The position numbers and the translations under genes were made by a program. A stretch of 64,000 nucleotides of DNA from Aquimonas sp041395245 (GTDB lineage Bacteria; Pseudomonadota; Gammaproteobacteria; Xanthomonadales; Xanthomonadaceae), in NCBI GenBank assembly GCA_041395245.1, contig JAWLAY010000004.1, positions 186,001-250,000 on the forward strand. The letters are read 5' to 3'. This document shows, piece by piece, positions 35,511 to 45,777 of this stretch. Under the pieces are notes generated by a model, which made no database searches, was not told where the DNA came from, and saw only the letters and a program-made list of their open reading frames with translations. Numbering within the stretch: the first letter of the stretch is position 1; every line of letters starts with the position of its first letter.

Positions 35511-36527
35511 CTACCAGACCACTTCCGCCATCGAGCAGTTGAGACCGGACCCGATACCGAGCAAGGCAATTCGCTGGCCTTTGCGCAGTCGACCCATTTC
35601 CTTGAGCTTGGACAGCACGATCGGGACCGATGCCGGGCCGATGTTGCCGTGCTCGCGGAAAATCGTGAACACCTTGCGCGGGTCAATGCCGACCGTCTTC
35701 ACCAGCGCGTCGGTGTGCACGCGACTGACCTGATGAATGACGAACTCATCAATCTCCTCGACCGCCCAGCCCAAGGCCTGACGTGCCGCATGAAACGTCG
35801 CCGCCGCCAGCTTCATCCCTTCGATCAGGAGCATCTTGGTATCGGTGACCATGCGGTCCAGATTGCCGCGACACAGTCCGTTCCATTGCGTGGCGGCACG
35901 GGTGACGCCGCCACGATAGCGCGGTGCATCGGGCGCCAGTTCGCGCCGCGCAAGCACCATGGCCGCCGCACCGCAGCCCAGGGTCAACGAGGCCAGTTCG
36001 CTGCGGAAGTCGTCCTCGCTGATATCCGGCGACAACATGCGCTGGATGGTTTTTTCGTAAACCAGATTGGCCGTTTCACCGTCGACGACGAGCGCGTAGT
36101 CGATCTCGCCGCGCTCGATCATCCGACTGGCGATGTCCATGCCGTTGAGAAAGGCCAGACAGGCGTTGGCCACATCGAAGTTCTGGCAGTTTTCCGACAG
36201 ACCGAGGTTACCCGACACGATGCTGGCGGTCGAGGGCTCCAGAAAATCGCGACTGACAGAGGTGTTGACCAGCAAACCGATCCGCGCGCGATCGACACCG
36301 ACTTCCGCCAGGGCCTTTTCCGCCGCCATGGTTGCCGCATCCGAGGCGAGTGTTTCATCGTCCCACATGCGCCGGGAATGGATTCCGGCGATGTCTTTCA
36401 GGACATCCGCGCGAATACCGAGGCGAGTCAGCGTCGGGCGCAGACGATCGTTGATGTCATCAGAACTGAGCGCGTGTGGAGCATCGACATGCACCACACT
36501 CGCGATGGAAACGTGCTGAAACAGCAT
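35511..36527 (-). CDS. oleA: OleA, acyl-CoA head-to-head condensing enzyme
   Basis: The 338-residue thiolase-fold enzyme joins two acyl-CoAs into a beta-keto acid, the first step toward long-chain olefins. Residues align with Xanthomonas OleA: E97 (RDFLEP), C123 (VANACLAF), the His in FVIHQVSR and the Asn in EHGNIGPAS. The ATG at 36527 gives MLFQHVSIASVVHVDAPH, matching the Xanthomonas N-terminus. Similarity is far closer to OleA than to FabH. The usual partners oleB, oleC and oleD are not adjacent; sppA lies upstream and aceB downstream. Confidence 0.92.
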   Translation of the reverse strand: MLFQHVSIASVVHVDAPHALSSDDINDRLRPTLTRLGIRADVLKDIAGIHSRRMWDDETLASDAATMAAEKALAEVGVDRARIGLLVNTSVSRDFLEPSTASIVSGNLGLSENCQNFDVANACLAFLNGMDIASRMIERGEIDYALVVDGETANLVYEKTIQRMLSPDISEDDFRSELASLTLGCGAAAMVLARRELAPDAPRYRGGVTRAATQWNGLCRGNLDRMVTDTKMLLIEGMKLAAATFHAARQALGWAVEEIDEFVIHQVSRVHTDALVKTVGIDPRKVFTIFREHGNIGPASVPIVLSKLKEMGRLRKGQRIALLGIGSGLNCSMAEVVW

Positions 36528-36673
36528 GTAGACATCCAAACAAGGCAGCAAAGCCTGAGAACGCTACCGGTTTGGCGAAGTTGACGCAAGTAAATGAGGT
36601 GAAACAGCCAACCACATCGCGTCCGCACGTCAGCATCGGGGCAGTCAATCACTGCCCCGATGATCTGCTCAGG

Positions 36674-38542
36674 TCAGTCCAGCTCGCAGAAGCAATGTGC
36701 GACCGCGCGGATCGGCGTGCCACGAACCGGGGCAGCCATCATGGCCAATTCAGCCTCCAGACGCTGCAGATGGGCGTTCTCCAGGCCCAGCACCTTGGGC
36801 AATCCCACATTCAAGGCCAGGGTCTGCACGGCGGCGTTGCGCGACAGATCGGCGAGGAAAGTCTCGAATGGGCTCGGCTCTTCCTCGATGTAACGACTGC
36901 CAAAGCCGTCCTTCTCCAGACCCGCCCGTTCCGCCGCCGAGGCGATGGCCTCCTGCAGTCCACCCAGCGTGTCGACCAAACCGCGTTCGGCCGCCTGCGC
37001 ACCGCTCCATACCCGGCCACGCGCGACCGCATCAATGTCGGCGACCTGCTTCTCGCGGGCCGCAGCAACCTTGCCGATGAAGTCGCGGTAACCCGATTCG
37101 ATGACACTCTGCAGCACCTTGCCCACAATCGGATTCATTGGCCGCATCGGATCAAACGCGCCCGCGATGGCGGTCGTTCCGACGCCGTCGACCCGAGCAC
37201 CGACTTTGGCCAGCGTCTCTTCGCCTGTCAGCCAGAGGCCGAAGATTCCGATCGAACCGGTAATGGTGCTGGGATCGGCAAAAATCTCGTCGGCATTCAT
37301 GGATATCCAGTAGCCACCGGATGCGGCGACGTTGGCCATCGATACCACGACCGGCTTGCCCGCCGCCTTGGTCAGTTCGACCTCGCGGCGAATCTGCTCA
37401 GACGGAAATACGCCGCCGCCCGGCGAGTCGACACGCAACACCAGCGCGTGCACATCGTCATCTTCACGCGCGCGGCGAATCAGCGCCGATGTCGATACCC
37501 CACCAACACTTCCCGGCGGTTGTTCGCCATCGGTAATGCCGCCCTGCGCGACGATGATCGCGACTTGCGGACGCGCATCGAAAGGCAGGCGTTCACGATC
37601 GACGAAGCCCAGATACTGATCGAGATCGACCTGAAGGAAACTGTGTCCGTCTTGATCTTCGACACCACGCTCGATCATCAGGGCCCGGAACTCGTCCAGT
37701 GTCTTCAGCTCGGTGACCAGCCCCTGCTTCAGTGCCAGTTGCGCCAGATCACCCTCGACCGCCTCGATGGCGGTATCGATCCCGTCGATGGACGACTGCA
37801 GTACATCGGCATCCAGCTTGCGCAGTTCAGCAATCTCCTCAAGGTAGCGCCGCCACACATCGCCCATCCAGAACAGGTCGGCCTCGCGCGCCGCATCGGA
37901 CGGCGCATCCAGGATGTAGGGCTCGGCGAAGGACTTGAACTCGCCAACCCGGAACAGGTGCACCTTCACCCCGAGCTTGTCCTGCAGCCCTTCGCGATAA
38001 TAGGCACGGTAGCGGCCCAGCCCTTCCAGCAACACCGCACCACCGGGGTGCAGGTAGATTTCATCGGCATGCGCGGCGAGGTAGTAGCCCCGCTGGTCCA
38101 TGCCATCGGCATAGGCAACGATCTGCTTGCCGGACGCCTTGAATCGCTTCAACGCCGCTCCGACCTCACGCAAACTGACCATCCCGGCCGAGGCCAACTG
38201 GTCAGGTCGAATCACCAGTCGTTCGATGCGCGAATCGGCCGCCGCCGCGTCAATGCCACGCACCACATCGCGCACCTGAACCTCGGCAATCTCATCGCCA
38301 GTCAGTTGCGCCAGCGCTCTCGAACTGGGATCCACAGAGAACTGTTCAACCAGACTTCCACGCGGCGCGAGAACCAACGCAGTGCGATCGTCCAGTGAGG
38401 CACCGCCGGAAAACGCGCCGATCACCAGCACCACGACAATGAGGACAAACAGGCCATTCAGCACCAGTCGACGACTGAAATTGACCGCGTCCCAGACAAA
38501 GCGCAGGGACCGCACGAAAAAATTGGAATCGGGTTGAGCCAT
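36674..38542 (-). CDS. sppA: Signal peptide peptidase SppA, 67-kDa type
   Basis: The 622-residue membrane-anchored serine protease degrades cleaved signal peptides in the periplasm. One N-terminal helix (LNGLFVLIVVVLVIGAF) is followed by two tandem S49 domains. The catalytic lysine K203 lies in RVGEFKSFAEP of the first half and the serine S408 in NVAASGGYW of the second, as in E. coli (K209, S409). The start at 38542 gives the shortest sensible cytoplasmic tail. It is flanked by oleA and a MATE exporter, all on the minus strand with gaps over 140 bases. Confidence 0.94.
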   Translation of the reverse strand: MAQPDSNFFVRSLRFVWDAVNFSRRLVLNGLFVLIVVVLVIGAFSGGASLDDRTALVLAPRGSLVEQFSVDPSSRALAQLTGDEIAEVQVRDVVRGIDAAAADSRIERLVIRPDQLASAGMVSLREVGAALKRFKASGKQIVAYADGMDQRGYYLAAHADEIYLHPGGAVLLEGLGRYRAYYREGLQDKLGVKVHLFRVGEFKSFAEPYILDAPSDAAREADLFWMGDVWRRYLEEIAELRKLDADVLQSSIDGIDTAIEAVEGDLAQLALKQGLVTELKTLDEFRALMIERGVEDQDGHSFLQVDLDQYLGFVDRERLPFDARPQVAIIVAQGGITDGEQPPGSVGGVSTSALIRRAREDDDVHALVLRVDSPGGGVFPSEQIRREVELTKAAGKPVVVSMANVAASGGYWISMNADEIFADPSTITGSIGIFGLWLTGEETLAKVGARVDGVGTTAIAGAFDPMRPMNPIVGKVLQSVIESGYRDFIGKVAAAREKQVADIDAVARGRVWSGAQAAERGLVDTLGGLQEAIASAAERAGLEKDGFGSRYIEEEPSPFETFLADLSRNAAVQTLALNVGLPKVLGLENAHLQRLEAELAMMAAPVRGTPIRAVAHCFCELD

Positions 38543-38683
38543 GATCAAACTCTCTGGATAACTGCGGGGAAGAATGCGCAGGGCCTGCGCCGCATGCAAG
38601 CGCTGAAGGTCATACCACCGTCAATCGTGGCAACAGCACCCGCAATGGACCGCACCGACCCGAACTGGACCACAGCCAAACAC

Positions 38684-40033
38684 TCACAGCGGGCGTCGCG
38701 ACAGCACGTGGAAGCGCCAGCTCAACAACACCGCCGCAGAAGTCAATCCGACGATCAAGCCAACCCACATTCCTGCCGCGCCCTGTGCTCGCACGATGCC
38801 CAGCCAATAGCCCATGGGCATGCCAAGCCCCCAGTAGGCCAGCACGGTGATCAGCATCGGCATGCGGGTGTCCTTCATGCCGCGCAAGGCACCGGCCGAA
38901 GCGGCCTGGATGCCATCCGAAAACTGGAACGCCGCGGCCAGCAACATCAGTTGCACGGCCAAGGCAGCGACGACCGGGTCGCTGGTCCAGATTGCGGCAA
39001 TCCATGGCGCACCGAACAGCAGGACCAGCGCGGATATCGCCTGCGTGATTAGGGTGATGGCATAGCCTGCAGCGCCGGCCCAGCGCACGCCGGCGGCATC
39101 ACCACGCCCCACCGCGTTACCGACTCTGACCGTGGTCGCCATCGCCACCCCCAAGGGCACCATGAACGTGACCGACGCGAGATTTACGGCCACCTGATGG
39201 GCCGCGGTCGGGATCGTTCCCAGGCTTCCGATGATCAGAGCGGTGGCAATGAACAAACCACCTTCCATGAAGACCGAAAAGCCCATCGGCAAACCGATCT
39301 TCAGCAACTGCGCAATCGGCTTCCATTGCGGCCACTCCCACGCCGCATACAAGTGAAGATCGCGATAGCCGCGACCGCGCGATAAATGCCAGGCAAACGC
39401 ACTGGCCTGACTCCAGAGGGTGACACTGGTGGCGATACCCAGCCCCTGCGCACCCATTTCCGGCATGCCCCAAGCGCCAAACATCAATGCATAGCCAAGC
39501 GGCACCAGCAATAGCAGTCCGACCAAACCGATCAGCATGGTAGGGCGAGTCAGCGAAACGCCTTCGCTGAGATATCGGAAGCAGAGCAGCAAAGCCAGCG
39601 CGGGCGCGCCGAAGGAAACGCCGTCGAGAAAGCCCAGCGCCTGCGGTCGCACATCCGGCGCGACAGCGGCCAGCGCCAGCAGCCAGTCGGCGTGGCGCAG
39701 AAAGACGAAGAGACTGACGCCCATCAACAGCGCCAGCCAGAGTGACTGCCGGAACACACTGGCGATGTCATGACGCCGTCCCGCCCCATCCAGTTGGGCC
39801 ACCGAGGGCGGTACCGCCATCATCACGCCGATCAGACTGAGAATGGCCACCGACCAGACGGCGGTACCAATGGCCACCGCGGCCTGGGTGAGCGCCGAGT
39901 GCCGCCCTGCCAGGATGGTGTCCACCACGTTCATGGCCATGGAGGAGAGTTGCCCGAGCACGAGGGGCAGCGCCAACCAGCCCGTGGCGCGCGTTTCGCC
40001 GCGCAGGCGTTGCAAGACAGACACAGGATTCAT
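38684..40033 (-). CDS. MATE-family (NorM-like) multidrug exporter
   Basis: The 449-residue protein has twelve predicted membrane helices in two related halves, beginning LALPLVLGQLSSMAMNVVDT, the standard MATE opening. It continues with DGVSFGAPALALLLCFRYLSEG (split here by helix 4-5) and GLPMGFSVFMEGGLF in the second half. Such proteins expel cationic drugs using a Na+ or H+ gradient; the substrate is unknown. It is divergent from the DUF3667 gene, and the 165-base intergenic region should hold both promoters. Confidence 0.92.
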   Translation of the reverse strand: MNPVSVLQRLRGETRATGWLALPLVLGQLSSMAMNVVDTILAGRHSALTQAAVAIGTAVWSVAILSLIGVMMAVPPSVAQLDGAGRRHDIASVFRQSLWLALLMGVSLFVFLRHADWLLALAAVAPDVRPQALGFLDGVSFGAPALALLLCFRYLSEGVSLTRPTMLIGLVGLLLLVPLGYALMFGAWGMPEMGAQGLGIATSVTLWSQASAFAWHLSRGRGYRDLHLYAAWEWPQWKPIAQLLKIGLPMGFSVFMEGGLFIATALIIGSLGTIPTAAHQVAVNLASVTFMVPLGVAMATTVRVGNAVGRGDAAGVRWAGAAGYAITLITQAISALVLLFGAPWIAAIWTSDPVVAALAVQLMLLAAAFQFSDGIQAASAGALRGMKDTRMPMLITVLAYWGLGMPMGYWLGIVRAQGAAGMWVGLIVGLTSAAVLLSWRFHVLSRRPL

Positions 40034-40198
40034 GGAGAGGGGTTCCGCAGCGGGCGCTCATCTTACGGAAAACACGCCCACGCTTCAGCGCACTTCGCGC
40101 ATCGACGACCGACCGACGGCGATGCACGCCCACACCGGAAGCAAAGCCTTCCGAGTCTGGCATCCTGTCGCACAGCGATCACGCGCAGGAAAAAACGC

Positions 40199-41314
40199 AT
40201 GAGCAACGACGCCACATCACCGGTCAAACGCCAATGCGAAAACTGCGGCACAGCGCTGCAGGGAGAGCATTGCTACGCCTGCGGCCAGCCCACCAAAGGC
40301 TTGGTTCGACACTTCCCCAGCATCCTCGGCGACTTCGTCGACACCGTGTTCGATATCGATGGGCGCCTCTGGAGAACCTTGTGGCCTTTGCTGCTGCGCC
40401 CCGGCTATCTCACCCTCGAATATCTGCGCGGGCATCGGGTACGTTTCGTCAGCCCGGTTCGATTGTTCGTATTTCTCAGCGTGCTGGCCTTCCTGATGAT
40501 GCAGTGGAGCATTCACTGGGACGACGAGGCAATCGTGTTCGATACCGAGGGACGCTTCGCAGGGGCGTCCAGCGAGGCCGATCTGGAACAACAGCGCGCC
40601 GCCGCACTGGCCGCCCTGAACAGTGCGCAAGAGGCGGCCAGTCATGTCACAGGCGGCGTCGATCTGGCCGCCGCCAGCGCCGCCATCGAGGAGGCCGCCG
40701 CAGCGCGGCGACGCGAATTGCAAGCCAATGCCGACGTGGAGTCGACGCCGGATTCGCCGCACCTCTCGTTCAATGATCGTCCGTGGCATCCCACCGACAA
40801 TCCCCTGCGCATCGACGCCCTGCCCGATGCCGTCAACCAGAAACTCAATGCCTGGGCCGGACAGGCCGAGGGCAATATCGCGCGCATCCGGCAGCACCCG
40901 GCCTTGCTCGGTCAGGCATTCATCAATTCGCTGCCACAGACCCTGTTCGTACTGGTGCCGGTGTTTGCGCTGCTGCTGAAGATGCTCTACCTGCTGAAGC
41001 GTCGGCTGTACATGGAGCATCTGATCATGGCGTTACACAGCCATGCCTTCGTCAGCCTCGTGCTGTTGCTCACTGCGGCCCTGAGCCTTACCAACGACAC
41101 ACTCGGATGGTCGACATTCACGACGCTCGCCGATTGGCTCAGTTGGCTATTGTGGCTATGGGTGCCGATCTACCTGTTAGTGACACTGAAGCGGGTTTAT
41201 CGCCAGGGATGGATCATGACGACGCTGAAATCGATGATCCTCAGCACCTGCTACGTCATCTTGCTGTCGCTGGGTGCCACGTTCAACCTCGCGGTCAACC
41301 TCGTCACGCTCTGA
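40199..41314 (+). CDS. DUF3667 zinc-ribbon membrane protein
   Basis: The 371-residue protein starts with a CxxC...CxxC zinc ribbon (CENCGTALQGEHCYACGQ, residues 13-30). A conserved block follows (HFPSILGDFVDTVFDIDGRLWRTL, split by a helix, then LLLRPGYLTLEYLRGHR). Membrane helices begin at VRLFVFLSVLAFLM, and a long alanine-rich soluble loop (about 110-225) precedes four more C-terminal helices. DUF3667 proteins are widespread in Xanthomonadales and Bacteroidetes with unknown role. AGGA precedes the ATG at 40199. Confidence 0.85.
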   Translation: MSNDATSPVKRQCENCGTALQGEHCYACGQPTKGLVRHFPSILGDFVDTVFDIDGRLWRTLWPLLLRPGYLTLEYLRGHRVRFVSPVRLFVFLSVLAFLMMQWSIHWDDEAIVFDTEGRFAGASSEADLEQQRAAALAALNSAQEAASHVTGGVDLAAASAAIEEAAAARRRELQANADVESTPDSPHLSFNDRPWHPTDNPLRIDALPDAVNQKLNAWAGQAEGNIARIRQHPALLGQAFINSLPQTLFVLVPVFALLLKMLYLLKRRLYMEHLIMALHSHAFVSLVLLLTAALSLTNDTLGWSTFTTLADWLSWLLWLWVPIYLLVTLKRVYRQGWIMTTLKSMILSTCYVILLSLGATFNLAVNLVTL

Positions 41315-41339
41315 GGCCTGATCGCGTGGGCCATACTGT

Positions 41340-42755
41340 TCAAGGCTGAACACCGACCTCGCTCGCGGCGGCGCGGAGCAGCGTGGCGCGTTGTGTCGCG
41401 CTTTCCGTCAACAGGCGCTGACGCAATTGCTCCCTGCCCTGGGTGTCGAGGCGCTGCGTCACCCTGACCAGCAAGTCGCGGTCCGCCGCGCTCCACTCGC
41501 CGAGCATTTGCAAGGTCACGTCACGATCACCCTCGGGCACGAAACCGAAGGCCGCCTCGGCCGCCGTTGCAATGCCCGCGGCATCGCGCACCAACAGTGC
41601 GCGACGCTCGGCGGGCGATAGACGCTCAAATTCGGCGGCGAGCGCAGCGCGCTGTTCGGGCGGCAACGTCGCGAGGCGATCCTGCTCCGCCAGCAGTAGC
41701 TGTTGCTGGGCATGGCCTAATCCCTGCCAGATCACGAAGCGCTCACGCAGTTGGGCACGTCGGAGTGGGTCGATCTCGCCCCAGGCCGCCGCACGTCGCA
41801 ACGTGTCCGCCTGCCCGGCAGGATTCAGCTCGCCCCAGCGCGCACTGTGTCGCACCAGCATCTCGCGTTGCGCCGCAGCCAGTGTTCCCCAGTCCGAAGC
41901 CCAGTTGTTCAGCGAGGCCCTCATGCCTTCGGGAAGGGCTTCCCATGCGGTACCCGTCGTGACCTGAGCCACCGAAGCGGGCGTGGTCTCGGCGATGGTC
42001 TGCGTGAGCACGGCCGACTGGCGCCAGAGCAACCAGTCCAGCCGTTCCAGCGTCGCAAACTCCACCCCATCGGCAAACAGCAAAAAATCGCCGGACGACA
42101 AGGGCACATCTTCATCGAGGCGACGTCCTCCGCTCGATTCATCGGGCAATACGCCTTCTGCGGGCGGCGCTGCAAACCATTCACGAACGGATCGCAGGCA
42201 GTGATCGCACAGCGCCAAACCCAGCACCGCCCCGAGCAGAACCAGCATGAGCCACCGAGCCGCCGCGCGCCCTACCGTCCTGACGGGTTTGACCGCATGA
42301 CCGCGCTGGGCTGCCCCATGGAGTCCGCGAAACCAGGCGAGCGACTGTTCCGGCTCGCAGCCGACCCCGACCGCACGGTGCGCCAATGCCTGCGCCGCAT
42401 CGCGCCAGCTCACCGCCACATCCCGCAAAGGCCACTGCAGACACGCGGCGATATCCTCCAACGAGAGCCCGAGCACGGCCCGCAGAAACGCCACGCGCGA
42501 CTGGCGATAGGGCATCACGGGGACCAGACCGGATTCGGCCAGACTCCGATCCAGCACCGCGCACCACTGACGCAGCACTGCCAGCCGTTGGTGCGCATCG
42601 ATGGTTGCCAGCGGATTCAGGGCCGCGCGTCGCCATGCCGCCTGCCAGACCGCCTGCGCACGCGTTTCCGGCAAACCCAGCCAGCGCGCGTGGCGAACAC
42701 ATCGCGCCTGTAGCTCGTCGGTGGCATAGGCCCGCTGCGTGCGCTCCGTGTTCAC
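41340..42755 (-). CDS. DUF3106-containing membrane protein with sigma-factor-like N-terminus
   Basis: The GTG at 42755, with GGGAG six bases upstream, gives 471 residues. A GTG at 42815 would add 20. Residues about 10-145 are helical and include a helix-turn-helix-like stretch (LGLSLEDIAACLQWPLRDVAVSW), reminiscent of sigma-70 region 4. One membrane helix follows (WLMLVLLGAVLGLALC), then an acidic segment (RRLDEDVPLSSGDFLLFAD). The C-terminal third is DUF3106, with repeated WGELNPAGQADTL- and LPPEQRAALAAEFE-type helices, likely periplasmic. It appears to fuse parts usually encoded separately (an RNA-polymerase-sigma-like unit, a DUF3619-like unit and DUF3106). Function is unknown. Confidence 0.75.
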   Translation of the reverse strand: MNTERTQRAYATDELQARCVRHARWLGLPETRAQAVWQAAWRRAALNPLATIDAHQRLAVLRQWCAVLDRSLAESGLVPVMPYRQSRVAFLRAVLGLSLEDIAACLQWPLRDVAVSWRDAAQALAHRAVGVGCEPEQSLAWFRGLHGAAQRGHAVKPVRTVGRAAARWLMLVLLGAVLGLALCDHCLRSVREWFAAPPAEGVLPDESSGGRRLDEDVPLSSGDFLLFADGVEFATLERLDWLLWRQSAVLTQTIAETTPASVAQVTTGTAWEALPEGMRASLNNWASDWGTLAAAQREMLVRHSARWGELNPAGQADTLRRAAAWGEIDPLRRAQLRERFVIWQGLGHAQQQLLLAEQDRLATLPPEQRAALAAEFERLSPAERRALLVRDAAGIATAAEAAFGFVPEGDRDVTLQMLGEWSAADRDLLVRVTQRLDTQGREQLRQRLLTESATQRATLLRAAASEVGVQP

Positions 42756-43237
42756 TGGCGGCTCCCGCAACAGGGCAGCCAGGGCGGGCGGGGAAGTTCT
42801 CGACGGGTTGTTCACACCAGACGTCAATCCATGAGCAAAGGTGAGCGGCGAAACGACGCGTGGTTCTGCGCCGACGCGAAGGCGAGGCGACGCCCGGTAT
42901 GGCAGTCTAACAGTCGTTGGACACCGATCCGAACGGACCGGCGCAGGCGGTATCCGTCGACGGATGCCGCAGCCCCAGCGGAATCGCTGACTCGTTCGGC
43001 GCGCCGCAAACCACGTCAGAAGCGCCTCGTCAGGATCGGGGCCGTCCGCAGCGGCGACCGCAATCGAATGCATGGCGCGCCTCACCCGGTGCCCGAAAAT
43101 CCGCTTGACAGCCCGCGAAAACCTGCTCTCCCGCGACCTGTTTGGGCTGCAAGGGGAGGCAGTTGTTCACAACCGGTCGGCGCCTGCCAAATGCCCGACC
43201 TCATGCGCAGCGGGACGATTTGTAACAATTGAGAATA

Positions 43238-43373
43238 TCTTATCCATTTGTTTTTAAAGGTTTTTATTGTTTGGCTAAAAATTAGCCACGAGGATTCGGG
43301 GGCCATAGCCGTGCGCCTTGCGCATCGTCATCCAACTGTCATCCACCGATTTATCCACAGCTCGTGTGGATAA
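43238..43373. promoter_or_regulatory. AT-rich tract and DnaA-box cluster upstream of priA
   Basis: Two consensus DnaA boxes face each other, TTATCCACA (43351-43359) and TGTGGATAA (43365-43373). Weaker relatives TCATCCACC (about 43340) and TTATCCATT (43240-43248) are nearby. The 43210-43285 stretch is strikingly AT-rich (TTTTTAAAGGTTTTTATTG) for this genome. The rest of the 744-base gap 42756-43499 shows no gene. Regulation of priA by DnaA, or a secondary DnaA-binding locus, is inferred. Confidence 0.6.
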
Positions 43374-43499
43374 ACTGCTTTCCTGTTTTTCACTAGGCAC
43401 TTAGGCCACTTTTGTGAGGCACGACGCAAAAATGCCGCGCAGAGCGCTGATGCGCTCCGCGCAGGCCCCGAACCGGGCCGCCCGGTACACTGCACCCCC

Positions 43500-45728
43500 A
43501 TGAGTCCGCCTGTTCTACGTGTCGCCCTTCCACTGCCCCTGCCGCAGGCATTCGACTATCTGGCAGCGCACGAAGAGCCACACTCGATAGACCTCGCCAA
43601 GAACTGGATCGGATGCCGCGTCCGCGTACCGTTCGGGCGACAGCAGAAGGTCGGGTTGGTGGTGGCGGTGATGTCAGGCAGCGACCACGGTCCAAACCTG
43701 AAGGCGATCCTCCAGAGGATCGACGAAAAGCCGCTGCTGACCGCGGAACTGTGGCAAAACCTGCACTGGCTGGCGCGCTACTACCAGCGCCCCTAGGGTG
43801 AAGTCTTCGCTGCCGCGCTGCCTGCGCGCTTGCGCGAGGGTGAGGCACTGCCCGAGCTCGCCGAATGGCGTTACGCACTCAGCGAGACTGGGCGCAGCAA
43901 TCGCCTGTCCCTGCGCGCAGGCACGCGCCCACGCCGGATGGCGGATTTGCTCGCCCAACGCGATCACGCCGACGCGACGCTATTGGCGGAGCACGACGAC
44001 GCCTGGCGCGCAACCTTGCGTGGTCTGCTCAGACGGGGATTGGTGACCGGCACGCGTCAACCCTGGACACTGGATGCCCTACTGAAGCGCTATGCGGAAC
44101 CCGACCTCGATACCCGACGCAGCCGACTCAATTCGGCACAGCAACAGGCGCTGCAGGCCATTCTGGGTCGATTCGACCAATTCTCTCCCTTGCTGCTGGA
44201 GGGCGTCACGGGAAGTGGCAAGACCGAGGTCTATCTGCATGCCATCGATGCCTGCCTGCAACGCGGTCAGCAGGCATTAGTGCTGGTGCCCGAGATCGGT
44301 CTGACACCGCAGACCTTGCGGCGCTTCCGGCACCACTTACCGGTGCCGGTTCACGTGCTGCATTCAGGTTTGAATGACACCGAGCGTCTGCACGCCTGGG
44401 CTGCGATGTCGAGCGGCGAAGGCCGGGTATTGATCGGCACCCGCTCGGCGGTTCTGGTGCCGCTGCCACAGGCCGGACTGATCATCATCGACGAGGAACA
44501 TGACGCGTCCTACAAACAACAGGAAGGCTGGCGCTACCACGCACGCGATGTCGCCCTGCTGCGGGCCCGCAGCCTGAACATACCGGTGCTGATGGGCAGC
44601 GCGACGCCGTCGATGGAGACGCTGCAGGCCGCGCGCGCCGGTCGCTACGGATTGATCGCCCTGAAGCAACGTGCGGTGGCCACGCATGCGACGCGGGTGC
44701 AGGTACTCGACGTGCGTGGGCAGACGCTGGTGCATGGACTTTCGGAGTCCGCCCTGCAAGCCATCGACGGCGCGCTGCAACGCGGCGAACAGGCGCTGGT
44801 GTTCCGCAATCGCCGAGGGTACGCGCCGGTTCTTCTGTGTCACGACTGTGGCTGGCGTGGCCAATGCAGCCATTGCGACGCCGCGCTCACCCTGCATGGC
44901 CGCCGGACCCTGATCTGCCACCATTGTGGCCATCGCGAACCCGCCCCGACAGCCTGTCCGAGCTGCGGGGGGCTGGCGCTTCAGCCGCAAGGCGCGGGTA
45001 CCGAACGACTGGAGCTTGGCCTGGCGGCGCGGTTTCCCGACGTGCCGCTGGTTCGCATCGATCGCGAGACGACCCAGAACCGCGATGCGGTGGAAAAGCA
45101 CCTGGCGCGGCTTGGCACCGGCGCAGGCATCCTGGTTGGCACCCAAATGCTCGCCAAGGGCCACGACCTTTCCCGCCTCAGCGTGGTGGTCGTGGCCAGC
45201 ATCGACGAGGGACTGTTCAGCACCGACTTCCGCGCCGCCGAGCGACTGGCGCAACTGCTCATCCAGGTGAGCGGCCGGGCGGGCCGTGCACACACCCGTG
45301 GCGAGGTGCTGCTGCAAACCCATCTTCCCGAACATCCATTGCTGCACACGCTGTTGAATGGCGGCTACGCGGCATTCGCCGAAACCGAACTGCAGGCACG
45401 CGAGGCGGCCGGTCTGCCCCCTTTTGCGGCGCTCGCCTTGCTGCGTCATGAGTGCGCACAGGAAGCGGATCTGCAGGCATTCGAGAACGCGGCTTACGCC
45501 CTGCTGCATTCGCGGGCCAAGCCGTATCCGGGCTGTCGTGTGCATGCGCCGCTGCCCGCACCGATGGCTCGCCGTCAGGGTCGTTGGCGACGCCAGATTC
45601 TGCTGTCGGCACCGACCCGTGCCGCGCTGCAGACGCTGCTGAGTGACCTCGGTGGCGACCTGTTCAAATTGCCCAGTGCGCGCAAGGTGCGCTGGTCACT
45701 GGATGTCGATCCACTGGACTTGTACTGA
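43500..45728 (+). pseudogene. priA: Primosomal helicase PriA, split by an in-frame amber codon
   Basis: A single frame of 741 codons encodes PriA, which reloads the replisome at stalled forks. Codon 99 (43794-43796) is TAG, in WLARYYQRP-stop-GEVFAAALP, where the family has a leucine-like residue. The N-terminal DNA-binding part lies before it. After it come the Walker A GVTGSGKTEVYL, DEEH box (D331) and eight zinc cysteines (LCHDCGWRGQCSHCD, ICHHCGH, CPSCGG), and the helicase motifs continue to the end at 45728. All downstream motifs are intact, which suggests recent mutation, readthrough or a base-call error. Restart at a TTG at 43830 would lack the N-terminal domain. Confidence 0.88.
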
Positions 45729-45777
45729 GCCACGCGGCACCGCGGGCGCCGCGTGCCTGGGCGACAGTGCATTCGCC

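Noticed and set aside
43085..43499. The DnaA-box region as the chromosomal origin
   Set aside because: No dnaA, dnaN, rpmH or gidA neighbours and too few boxes. Kept only as a candidate regulatory or titration site.
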